A DNA stretch of 64,000 nt from Dimargaris cristalligena (lineage: Eukaryota > Kickxellomycota > Dimargaritomycetes > Dimargaritales > Dimargaritaceae): positions 62,001 through 126,000 of the forward strand of contig JANBQC010000002.1 in the NCBI GenBank assembly GCA_027576995.1, in the 5' to 3' direction. A program made the translations under genes and the position numbers. The stretch's first letter is position 1, and every line of letters begins with the position of its first letter. Positions 32,896 through 44,300 of this stretch are shown piece by piece. Below the pieces are notes generated by a model. The model was not told the origin of the DNA and did no database searches. It was given only the letters and a program-made list of their open reading frames with translations.

Positions 32896-33312
32896 GGCGG
32901 AAGTAGGGTGGCAGCCGGTAGTAAAATGGGGGTGAACGGGAGGGAAAGCCCAGGCGGCTAACTCGGCGGGGCGTTCCCACCGTTTGTTGCAGGGCCAGGT
33001 CGACACCGTGGTAGTGCTGCGGGGTTGCCAACCCCGTGACTGAAGAGCATCCTTTCCCATAGGCTGTCCAAAATACGGGCACCGGCAGAGAACAATAGAC
33101 AACTTTACTTATTGAGGTGCCAAATAACAAGGGGCTACTTGGCAGCTTGCTGCCCCCGCCCCTTCTAGAAAACGACCCTACCCGTCGTCCGACTCCCTCT
33201 CTTCTGTTCAGCGACTTTCACGACAGCCGCATTCGGCCTTCTAGTTAGTTTACCCCTCATTTGCCACGCCCGTCCACCTGCGTCTCCCGCCTGTGTACTT
33301 TGTACTACCGCT
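32896..33312. promoter_or_regulatory. Shared intergenic region of divergent EBP and CaM kinase genes
   Basis: 417 bp separate the two start codons. No clear TATA or known operator is visible. The region probably holds both promoters and leaders. Confidence 0.45.
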
Positions 33313-34798
33313 ATGAAAAAGCACCGTCCATCCCTGACTATTTCCCGGGCCGTGGCACGTTTCCGCTCCCTTCGCAAACCCGACTCATTCGAAACCCGCT
33401 ACACTATTACCCCACACGTTCTGGGCTCAGGCAACTATGGCGTTGTCAAACGGGCCATTCACAACTCCACCCAAAAGGAATACGCCATTAAAATAATTCC
33501 CCGCAAAGTATTGTCTTCTAACAGTAGGTTTCACGGGGCTCTATTTCATCCCTGACAAGTTCTAACCCATCAATATGGCTTATGCTTAGGCATTCTTCCC
33601 GTGGCCCAGGTTATTTATCATCAAAACACCATTGATAACCCCACTGGCTCTATCCGAGAAGATAGCTTAATTTGATTATCATTTATCACCATTTTTTTCC
33701 TCCGCCCTACCTAGAGCCTGGTTCGGAGCGATATTTGAAATCCGAAATCGAAATACTCCGACAAATCCACCACCCGAACATTGTTTCCCTCGCGGAAATC
33801 CACCAGACGGACGAATACATTTATTTAGTCATGGACCTGTAAGTACCAATTCAAGGTACATAATCCCGTACCGAATTTACCGCCCCGCCGATTTCTACGC
33901 CCCTCTATTGGCGAATACTCTACGGGTTCTGAGTCGCGGCATAGCCTTCCTTACCAGTACTACGTCAAGTCCGTTTCTCATCTCCCCTACTGATTTTAAC
34001 GGGTAATATACCCCCACCTCTCAAACATGTATTGGTCACAACAGCGCCCTGGGCGGGGAGCTTTACGAGCAGTTATTCGTACAGGGCCATTACACTGAGC
34101 GAGACGCCCGGCGAATCGTCCACCAAATTCTCAAAGGCGTGGCCTATCTCCACAGTCGCGATATCGTCCATCGCGACCTTAAGCCCGAAAATCTCCTCCT
34201 CAAGGACAACTCCCCGCAAGCCGACATTATGATCACCGACTTCGGCCTATCCACCATACTACCCCATGAAAATGCCGTGCTCCTCACCGCATGCGGTACA
34301 CCCGGGTATGTGGCCCCGGAGGTGCTCGTGCAGACGGGGTACGGCCGAGAAGTGGATCTCTGGAGTCTGGGGGTCATCGCCTTCTGCCTCCTGTGCGGCT
34401 ATACCCCATTTTGGGGGGAAGACAATCCTTCCCTATTCGAGGCCATTAAGAGCGGGGCCTATGAGTTTGAGGAAGCTTATTGGTACTACATTTCACCCGA
34501 GGCCAAGCAATTTATAACCCGCTTGTTGCAAGTCGACCCCGACCGCCGTCCCACAGCCCTAGATGCCTTGTCGGACCCCTGGTTCCAACTCGAATTCCAG
34601 TCGACCCCCGTGGACCTGGCCGACATGGTCAAACAGAATATGGAGTCCAAGAAAACTTTACGCAAGGCGTTCAATGTAGTCAGTGCGGCCAACGCCTTCC
34701 AGCAGGCCAGTTCGCGGAAAAGCATTAGTAAGCCCGGGTGGTACATGGCCATCACCAAGATGTTCACGCACGCCCAGCCCCACTCGACCAAAGTGTGA
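33313..34798 (+). CDS. CMK1: Calcium/calmodulin-dependent protein kinase I-like Ser/Thr kinase, three exons
   Basis: Exons 33313-33523, 33715-33838 and 34045-34798 join in phase to 362 aa. Kinase domain features in order: glycine loop GSGNYGVVK, catalytic Lys in YAIKII, HPNIVSLAEI with YLVMDL (hinge), LGGELYEQL, HRDLKPENLL (catalytic loop), TDFGLS (Mg2+), activation loop LTACGTPGYVAPE whose Thr matches the CaMKK phosphorylation site, and CGYTPFWGEDN. After the domain, about residues 305-345 form a basic amphipathic segment (SKKTLRKAFNVVSAANAF), the expected autoinhibitory/calmodulin-binding region. Length fits CaMKI (about 340-370). It should act in calcium signalling in the cytosol. Identification is strong; the calcium response is inferred from family. 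Confidence 0.94.
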
Positions 34799-35423
34799 GC
34801 ATATTCTTTCCTTTGCCGTAAAGCGTGGTGAGGATTGGCGCCTTATATAAGCCAAATCCGCCATGCCCTATTTGCAACTCAGCGGGCGGATTGGCCTCTG
34901 CGTGGATTATTCTAATTGCTCGCCAATTCCAAAGCCCGCTCGGCGGCCCTCATGGCAAGGCAAGATTATTTACGGATGATACTCGTGGGTTGTTAGTTGG
35001 TCAACCCATTCAGGTAATCATTTATCACACACGCGCCTTCTTTCACCCGATAATCCACCATCGACATTCCCCATACTTACCATATATATATATATGATAT
35101 ATATTTGTCACTATCCCAATCGGTGTACTATTACAAAATCATTACTTTAATTTACTTTACCAATATGGGCTTCGTCTCAGTAACACATTCTGTATTGCCT
35201 ATATTGGGCCACGTTATCCATCACCTTGCACTTGTTTAAAATATCCTTATATTTTTCATTAGCGAACGATAAATGTACGTCACCATGCTCCATACTGTTG
35301 TCGGGGAGTGAGGACCGGCATGTAAAGTTCGTCAGATTGGCAAAGTAGCTGTGCTCGTATCCGTGACAGACCTGTCGAGGTGGTCGTGGGACGGGTCATG
35401 CCATTTGCACTTCGGAGACAATT
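34799..35423. other. Convergent 3' flanks of CaM kinase and KAT14 genes
   Basis: AT-rich spacer with an (AT)n palindromic tract at 35082-35104. No gene is seen. Confidence 0.5.
35082..35104. repeat. (AT)n tract with palindromic continuation
   Basis: CATATATATATATATGATATATAT lies between the convergent CaM kinase and KAT14 genes, so it may form a hairpin in either transcript's 3' end. Confidence 0.85.
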
Positions 35424-38400
35424 CTAGCGTCGTAGACGCAATAAAAAGGCGTTCTTGGACATTGCGCTATCGTCGGGCAGATACTTGTCGTAGAAATTGA
35501 CAATAAACTGCTCCGGTTTGAATCCGTAGCCCTGGTACAAAATCTGCAGATTTGGGGAACCAATCAAGGGATGTACATATATTACGGGATGCGCACGCGT
35601 TAAATCATGATTACCTGATCAAGGGAAAATCAGGGGGGATCATGAAGGTGCTGCTTGTAAAGAAAATACGCAGATTGGTGATGGTAATGTGGGCCCAGCA
35701 AACTTACCATTGCGGGGTTATTTGCCGATACGTGTAGGCTGATATCTTTGCCCACTGATATTTGGTTAAGGTGGTAGAGCATAAAGCTAGAGAAGAGAAG
35801 AGACGGATGGGAAGGGTTGCCGAATATCAAAAACAATAAATACATCGTACCGAATTAATAATCGATGTATAGATACGGGTAAGGTACTGTCTCAAATCAT
35901 ACAACTGGCACATCAATTATAAGGAACTATCACTCAAGCGAATATCACATATATCTAGGAACTTACCTGCCAATTCCGGCGTTACTCCAGCCAGGGGCCA
36001 CTGTGATATACGTTACGTAGGCGTCGGGGGTCATAAAGGCACATCCAATCACCAGCCGCTTATATAAAGCAACGATACTACATTCCGGGTATTGGAGAGC
36101 TTCGGCCACTGGGGAATGGAAATTGCATGAACAGTCAAATCAGTCAGTATATACGAAAAAATAACAGCGTTCAATAAATAATATCCACTAGGCTGCCAAC
36201 AGCTAATATGGATTCTACAAGATAAATATATTGATGAGTCATAGACACACTGGGAAAGAATGGATAGGTCTGGTGAATCTACGATTTGAATAGTGGGGAA
36301 ACATATTAACCGCTTGAGGGCAATTAACTTACTGTCAATACCGGGCCAGAAGGCCTTCGAGAGTAAAGCGTTTACCTGAGGTAAATGACAGGCCTCAACA
36401 TAGCGGTATTCAACCGGTAAGTTTAGAGATATAGGTTCGGTTCTATATAAATGAATTAAGGTGCGGATATATACATTAAATCGTCAAAATCCATAGTTAG
36501 TGTTGTGTAATCAGCAGTTGGGTGGAATGGCTTATTCGTAGCTAATATACTTCCGAGTAGAACCAATATCCTCTGGCCGAGAAGTAGCTCGATTTTACAG
36601 ACCACCAATCACTTGGAGGTTATCATAGCGGATCATCAATAAGACTATATTTTAACAGTAATGAATAAACCTGAAAACAAGTCGCCACCAAATGGGGAGG
36701 GGGGGGTACACGATGGAAAATCAACAGTCGCAAATGTCTATAGCCACACTTACGTTGGGGTTCGTTCTTGAATCGCTTTGAGCATCCTCATTTTTATAGG
36801 CTGGGTATGAGTGTCCCGCCAGATAAATGGCTTGAGTGGGCGCCCACTGAATGGACTGGTTCGGAGTTTTAAACTACCTAAGGTAGTATTTGGATATGTT
36901 ATGCCATAGAGGCGATGGGCGAAGGACCGGCGGAACGGTGTAGAGACAATTCGAGAGGCCGGCCGGGTCAGAAGGGGCTGGGTTCGTAGAATTGATATCA
37001 CAATTGGAATTTAGGGCAGATATTTATGAGTAACCTAATCCGTACTATAGACAGAAAGGTATAATTCACTCCCTAGTTTGGTCCTACTTGTACGTCAGTT
37101 ACCGAGTGGCGTAAGGCTGCACGGATCCAAAAGGTTCCGCGTAGGAGGGTATTTGAGCCAGTACAGTGGCCATCAAGGAACTTACCTCATCATCCACCTC
37201 GGACGTTTCTTGAGCTTGGGGGTCGTTGGTATCGGCTTCATTAAGGGGTTTATCGTCAAACCCGGTAAACGGTTCATCCTGGATAAGTGTTCGATAGACT
37301 TGTAGGTCTATATCAAAGAGGGGCAGGCCGCGGACTCGTTTCAAATGGCGCACCTGCAGTTTGCGTTTAAGTCGAGTATCTGCTACTGACAGCCCCTCCG
37401 CCCCCGCCAGGACAAGCTCCCGGAACAGAGCGTCCTCCTCGGCTGGCGTCATGGGTACAATATGTTGCGGTGCGGGTCCAGAGGATGGTGGTGCTAATAT
37501 ACTATTGTCCGAATCCTCTTCAACTTTGATTCGCTTGGCCGCTGGAGAGATGCCCGATAAAGACGATAGGGGTGATGCGGGATTCGGTGACGCCAAAAGG
37601 GGCTGATCCAGGGGGGATAACACTGTGCGCGAGGTCCTTCGCTTGGCCGCCTTGCCTCGCGAACGAGGGTTCAGCAATTCATCGTCATCCAGAGTCGACC
37701 AAGATTCAACGGAACTAAGGGGCGAATCGCTCGAACCGGAAAAGCGAATGTCCATATTGGCTTCAACCTCGGATATAGTACAAGATTGGAATGCCTCCTC
37801 CTTAATCATGGGGCCAGTGGACTCGTCGCTCACCGATCCGGGCTTACGCATACCGGGACTAGGTGGGAGCCGGGGCGAATCGGTGGTCTAGTAAAGTTTG
37901 CAAAATATATTGTTCAGCGAGACGTGAGAATACTAGAGGTTAGTGGGGCGGTTTGTTGAAAAAAAATAGATATCTAGTGAAGACGCAAGGCCATGTCAGC
38001 GGATTCGGGTAGGTAATAAGATTACCAGGCATTAAGGAGGCAACTTTCCAGGGGGTTCTTTGGATCAGTTTCCACGAAATTAGTTAAGCTCGCACATTAT
38101 GGCAGCTGAGTAGAGTCCTAGTGGTTCTGAAAAAAAAATCTCAATAGGAAGGATGGATACGTAATTTATAATAATACAAACCTTTCCGTCAAATTTCAAA
38201 GGGGTGCCTGTCAGGCTTGATCGTTTGGGCTTAGGGTCGGGACGACGGAAAACTTCGGTTTTGGCCTTACCCTCTGTGATACGTATAACAGAAATAGCGG
38301 TTGATATTGGAGTTGAAACCAATGGTCGATGTACAAGGCGAACTAGGCCGAATGAATAATGTGATATAGTTGGGCATTGCTATCGGACGTCATGTATAGC

Positions 38401-40135
38401 AAAACACTTGAAAACAACTTACTTTTAAGTGGGATGCGGTCAGGGGGTGTCATAACTTTCAAGCCCCAATATCCTACACGAGTATCGGTAATATTACACA
38501 AATAAATAGGGTAGGATACAGGGTTTCAACAATATCGGCAGAGTTAGGACATTTACCATATTATGCTCTGAGCTATTTACACAAACTCAAGATGGGTCGA
38601 GAAGAGTGGGAATTGGTTGTACAGATATGATGCACATATTACCAGGCCCTGATGGATGAATAGTGTTGTTTGATTACAAAAAGATGTCGGTAGGATGATT
38701 CATGAAGTGCTTCTGGTCATATCACACAAAATCACTTACCAGGTTGGCCAAGATCGTCTAACCCCGAGATAAATGTAGTAGGATGTGTAGAAAGCACTGC
38801 AGATACCGTGTTTCGCCATGTAGCGGATCCTAAATCGGGGATATTATACAGACACATGCAAGTGAATTTGCTTTAACATAGTTTGCTCGGATGTACATAC
38901 TTAGATATGGTCCCTGAGGCGATCAACCGGAACAAAAGTACACGGCAAAAAGTTGTCAAGGAAATGGAACGGTGAAATTGGAGAAACGGGGACTTACGCT
39001 TTTTATCCGGCTGGAGGTCTTCCCAGTATTTATCGATAAAGGGACAAATGGTACCCTTACACCTGAAGAACGGCGTGCCCTCGGCCAGGGTAAGATGATA
39101 TACTACCATATGGACGATCGTTACCCTGTACCATCAAATGGCATCCACAGAAAATACCAATAATTGTCCAACAGAATCAATCCAGAAAAATATAGATATA
39201 TTAGTATCATGACAATGATGAGTGAATATGGCAGGGTATCTCTATTTTTGGATACGGGTCATTAAACCCATGCGAAATCGAGGCTAGAAGGGGGGTCCTT
39301 AGACCATCTAGAATGTACCTAATCAATTGGTTCTCGAATAGCAAGATTAAAGAAACAAGACCTACCAACTTATACTTTCACGCAAGTATTCCTCGGCGCC
39401 ACCGGTGCAGACTGAGCAGCGAAAGGTGTAGAATATATCACCGTGCAATGGGATACCGGTTTTCACGGTTAAACATTCTAAATGGGGACACCACGATTAC
39501 AGTCCGACAGTAGGGCAGAGGTCAGATTAGGTGTTCAAGATAGCATAGGTAAATAGCCCGTGTCTCGGTCCAGCGACACACCATGCGCCAATTTGGCATG
39601 TACCATAGAGACATGCAACGAAAGATAATAGACTTACTGGGATGAAATAATTGCTGACATGAAGAGCAGACTCGCATGATCTCATTTCTGAAGGATAAAG
39701 AGGTTAAAGTAGGTGTCAGTCAAAGGACTCAAAACGAACATTCATTAGCATTCCATTTAGCCAACAAGGGCCAGCGAGTAGCCTGAAGAAGCCACGCTAT
39801 ACAGCCATCTGGTCATGCATAGGGCTCACGGCTAAGACACAGTCCAAGGTCATACGCTAGCGATAATTAAAAACCTATTCGTCCCACACTATACTGCCTA
39901 CGTGTAAAATCAGCTAGAAGATTGTGATAAAAACGGGACCATCCACTTACTTGGCATAATCATTGCCGCAATAGCAATAGGTCTTCTCGGCGTTCCGCTC
40001 CGGCGTATCATCAAGCCAAGTTAGCTTGGCAGCCTGGTTTAAGGAGCCAATGGTAAATGGACAAATAGGCCAACGGATTAGTGGATAAGGGTCATGTAGG
40101 GAACAGCGCCTGGGCTTTGCATTTTCAGAAAGCAT
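35424..40135 (-). CDS. KAT14: KAT14/CSRP2BP-like histone acetyltransferase, 13 exons
   Basis: Thirteen in-phase exons: 40135-39951, 39687-39638, 39477-39366, 39125-38998, 38829-38740, 38473-38423, 38342-38182, 37887-37186, 36977-36754, 36442-36333, 36108-35967, 35786-35708, 35543-35424; 2154 bp, 717 aa (human KAT14 is 782). Order of landmarks follows KAT14: N-terminal Cys-rich finger (YCYCGNDY, VCSSCQQLFHP, RCSVC), WVTIVHMVVYHLTLAEGT, ICPFIDKYW, SATWRNTVSAVL, a disordered centre, RLKRKLQVRHLKRVRGLPLF, RPLKPFIWRD, then a GNAT domain from about residue 580: FWPGIDMAEALQYP, LYKRLVIGCAFM, VAPGWSNAGIGSFMLYHL, LHVSANNPAM and a terminal NFYDKYLP and LRLRR. In animals KAT14 is a subunit of the ATAC histone acetyltransferase complex. 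The start ATG is the least certain part. Exon 7's donor (GTTTGT) is weak. Confidence 0.9.
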
Positions 40136-41386
40136 CGGCCCACATACCCGAACTGTTAGTCTGGGGCGTGTCAAACCAATACCAGCAAGGGTTCAGTAGT
40201 CTCCACTTACATTATAAGGGAATCGCTTATGAACCCCCATGCTATTTTGTTAAATGTATAGTTAAGGTAGAGAAAAAAATATATAAAGGTGAAACCCAAT
40301 GTGCAGCTTAATAAACGAAAAAGAAATAAGCGCAATGGGTAACACAAAATAATAGACCAGTCTCATGAGTGGGTTGTCTGAATACTTTTTAACCAGGCCT
40401 GGCTCAAGGATACCAAATTAAGCGTTATAGGTACTGGGTACTGCAAAAGGGAGGGGGGAGGGGGTCAAAAGGAGAGAAAAGCGGATAGACGTTCAGCTCC
40501 CTCGCGGAGGATGAGAATAATGTAAACCACAGCGGCTATTGCTAGGCGGGCGGATGGCGCAACATGCTGCAAAGTCGAGGCAAAGGCCTCAGTGGCCTAT
40601 GTAAATTGCGGGAGCCCCCTTTACAGGCCAGTGTGAAAGGCTAAAGGTTTAGTGAATAGTACTGCCCTTAGGATACTAGGGCTGGCTAGTTTAAAAGGCA
40701 ACAAGAGCCGACAACAACGTCGGAGAGCGTGTGAATAACCACAAATCACAGGCATAATAGACCAACTTTATGTATTAACCAGATTATGATGTTTTTATTG
40801 ACGAGAGATACCACACCCCAGGATCAATGAAGTCGGGTGATAGTAAAACACAAGATAAACCAAGGCAACATTAGGAGGTAACAAACCACCACCACCAACA
40901 CATTAGGTTGGGCCAAAAGGAGTCAAATAACGGCTGAAAAACGGGGTAGCAAAAGAAAAATGCTATAATTGCCAACGCTAACAGCGGCGGGTAATGAGTA
41001 CAGTGCGACCGACAGAAAAGGCGGACTATTTAATACTTGGGCTGGATCATTTGGGCATAGGCCAGCATCATACTACCCAAGATTGAGTGTAATGCTTGCC
41101 ATGCAAAAATAATATAAAATGGTCCGGAAAAGTTAATGGATGGGAAGGGGCGGGATAGAAAAGGGCAGAAAGAGCGTAAACAAATAGGTATCGTACAACG
41201 ATGGTGGGGGAGAGGGCGAAATAATGAGAAGGTGCTAGTGTAACGAAATAAAAAGAGTAAGAAAATTAGAGCGGAAATAAGATTTGGGTAGATATTGCTA
41301 CTGGAAAAAGAAGTACCCAGGAGATTGAATAAAGGGGCTAGGTATGAGGAGCCATAGTGAAAATGACCGAAGCTCCTTCAGCCTAT
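40136..41386. other. KAT14 upstream region and 3' flank of Rim15-like gene
   Basis: AT-rich with purine-rich stretches; no gene supported. The KAT14 promoter or an extra 5' exon may lie in the first few hundred bases. Confidence 0.5.
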
Positions 41387-44300
41387 TTAATTACGTAGAA
41401 TATAGTGAAGCAAAGACTTGGACCGATGAACGCGTCGTTTTGGGAGGGGGAGGCCGGTACTAGGGTCAACGGAGGCAGTGGTACTTTCATTCGACTCACC
41501 CCCCGTACTCACGGACAGATTGCTGCTGCTGCTGTTGTGGGTCCGCAGTGAGCTTCGGGTGGATTCGGCGTAGGTGGAGCGCGGGGGAAGACCATCGGCC
41601 GGAAGAACCATCGAAGGCGCTCGCTCTGGTTCGGAGGGGGAGGTGGGTATCGGCTGAGAGGATGCCCGGGTGAGAGTGTGACTGGCATCCGTAGGAATGG
41701 GGGGGAACGGAATGGGTGTGACAGGTGACCGCCCTTCGGCTAGTCGGGGGGCTAAAATAGGGGTCAGGTGAGGGGGATGAGGAGGAAGCTGACGAGTAGC
41801 AGGTGTCCTGCAGGTCAGTGATTCGGTCGGGGGCACGGCGGAACTCATGGAGCGCCGGGAAGGAACTGATTGAGGCAAAAACGGAGCGTCTTGAGACGCC
41901 GATCCGCCAACCGGCCGAGGGTTGGGAACAGATATAGCCCGAGTGGGAGCTGGTCCGATGAGTGGGCGGGCAGACGCAGGGACAGGCGCGGCTGGTAAGT
42001 TAGCGGAGGAAGTATCCGAAGTCGCGGAGTCGGAGCGGCTGGCCTGAGAGCTCGGGGAATTAATGAGTTTCAAAAGGGAGGACGGCAACAGTCCGGACAT
42101 GCGCCGGGACTTGCGGCCAGTTCCTAGGCCCGAACCAGAGCCCACGTCGGTCCCACCCGAATTTTGTATTTTACTAGAACTGAGCGGCGGCATACCGGAA
42201 TTGGGTGGAGTGGTGCCTCGGGACGAACTCGCCGGGGTGCCAGGAGTGATCAGGGAAGTACTTACAGGTGCCGAGCCTGGGATAGGACGGGAGGAGGCTG
42301 GCAAACGCTCCATACTACTGACAGCCTCATCAATCGTCAATTGGGTGGGCAGGGATGCATAGGGGAGGGGGCTTGAGAAGGCATTGGCTGGTAGACCTGT
42401 GGACGACGACAATGGAAGGCTTCCCCCCTCGGTAGCGATTGCGCTCCGAAGAAGCCCGGCAGTCAGAGGGGAATTGGGCGTACTGGGGGTGGAGGTGATG
42501 CCCTTGTTGACGTCGTTGAGAAGGGTCACATTTTTGTAGTTGAAAGAGTCAAACTGGGAATCGCTGGGGGGCGGGGGTGGAGAGATGCGCAGTGCAGAGG
42601 AGAAGGCACGCTTGCTCATATTCAGAGCGGGGGGGCAGAGGCCGTCATCCAGGTGGGAGTGACTGGACCGATCCACCCGATCGAGTTCGGAGGACGTATC
42701 GGAGGATGTAGGCGATAGGGAGAGTTGAATCTCTCTCTCATCGGCCACAGGGCCATTAACTGGTCCCTGCAGTGGGGAGAGAGGGCCGGGAGCGGGCGGA
42801 GTGGCCCCCAAAGGCATGGCCCCTGGTATGACATTGGACCGGGAATTGCGCTTGGAGGAGTGCCGTGATAATTGAGGCGACCGGTTTAAGCTGGCTCGGC
42901 GAGAGGCCGGGTGACTGTCCAAGAAGAGCAAGTCCGGCAGGGGTGAAGTGGGAATGGACGGCGACCGGTAGGAGGAAGGGGCGGTAGCCACTGCTGCTGA
43001 TAGGGAGAGGGCGGGAATACCACTGCCATAGTGGGTGTACCGGGGAGAACCCGGTGGGGTGCATTGACTGGGCCCAGACTGGGAGTGCCGCATCCGGAAG
43101 GAGGAGTTGGACCGAGAAGGGGTCACGCTTCGGCTGGAGTTTTGACTGTTGTGAGGGGACAGGCCGGTGGGAGTACGCACTGCAGGTGGGATTCCGTTGG
43201 AGGACGGGTTACCCCACACTGACGGGGTGAAGGCAGGGCTTGAGGTGTGCGAACGTAGGGACTTGCTAAACACATCACCGTCACTATTGGAGTTGGGGTT
43301 GTTGGATTCCACTATGGAGGGGTGACGCTTAGCCGAAGCAAGGCTACTGGATTGAGGGGTTGCACTTCGGCCAGGGGCCAAGTCCGTCAGTAAGGGGCGG
43401 GTGACCGCCACTGGGGAGGTCAGCTGCCCAGTCGTTGGTAGGTGAGCCATGGAACTGGAACCTCCCAAGGGATAATAGTCCTGGCCACTTGAGGGACGGC
43501 GAGAGTTGGAGACAAGCGACGACTTACGAGAGCGGGGGCCGGCTAACGCAGCACCGAGATCGGTGTAGGAAGCCGAGAGGTGGATGAAATTCTGGCTCCC
43601 ATCCGCGCCGTCATTGTAAATAAAACTTGAGCCCTGGACATTTCGGGCGCTAATATCGGAGAGGCGCTGAATATCAGGGCGGGCGTTACGTAGCTCAAAG
43701 TAACTGGTATCGAGATTATCCTCGGGCTGCGGGAGAAATGGGGCATCCTGTTCGTGGAGATGGTCCCAATCCACTCCCCGATAGAACGGATGGGACTGGA
43801 TCTGGCTGATGCCAAAGCGCTTGCGAGGATTCTGCTCCAACAGATGATTGATCAAATCAATCGATTCTTCGGTTAACACAGGTCCATGGGAGTCGTCCGA
43901 ACACTCACTCTCATCAGTGATATTGCTATCATCATCGTCAGCAATGGAGGTGGGGCGGGACCCCAGATCTCGGTCACTGCCCTCGCTGCTACTCGGGGGC
44001 CTGATTTCCTCCTTTAATTTGGATAGACCCGGTGGCGGGGGGGTAGCTCGAGCTTCGGGCAGGAGGACTAAGGAGCTTGCGGGAAGGGGACTTTCCGAGC
44101 GAGGACTAGCGGGCTCGGGCAGGGGAGGCCAATCAATGTCATGATTAAGAATATTTTTGAAAATGGCCTGGGGGGACTCATCGGTGAATGGCGGGTACCC
44201 GGTGAGGAACTCAAAGACACAGACTCCAAAAGCCCACCAATCAACTTCGTGGTCATCGCTGGTCCCCAGTAGAAGCTCAGGGGCTAGGTAGTCGGGGGTA

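Noticed and set aside
32896..33102. N-terminal 69-residue extension of the EBP protein
   Set aside because: Polar sequence with no EBP similarity. The internal ATG at 32895 gives the family length and begins just before the first membrane helix.
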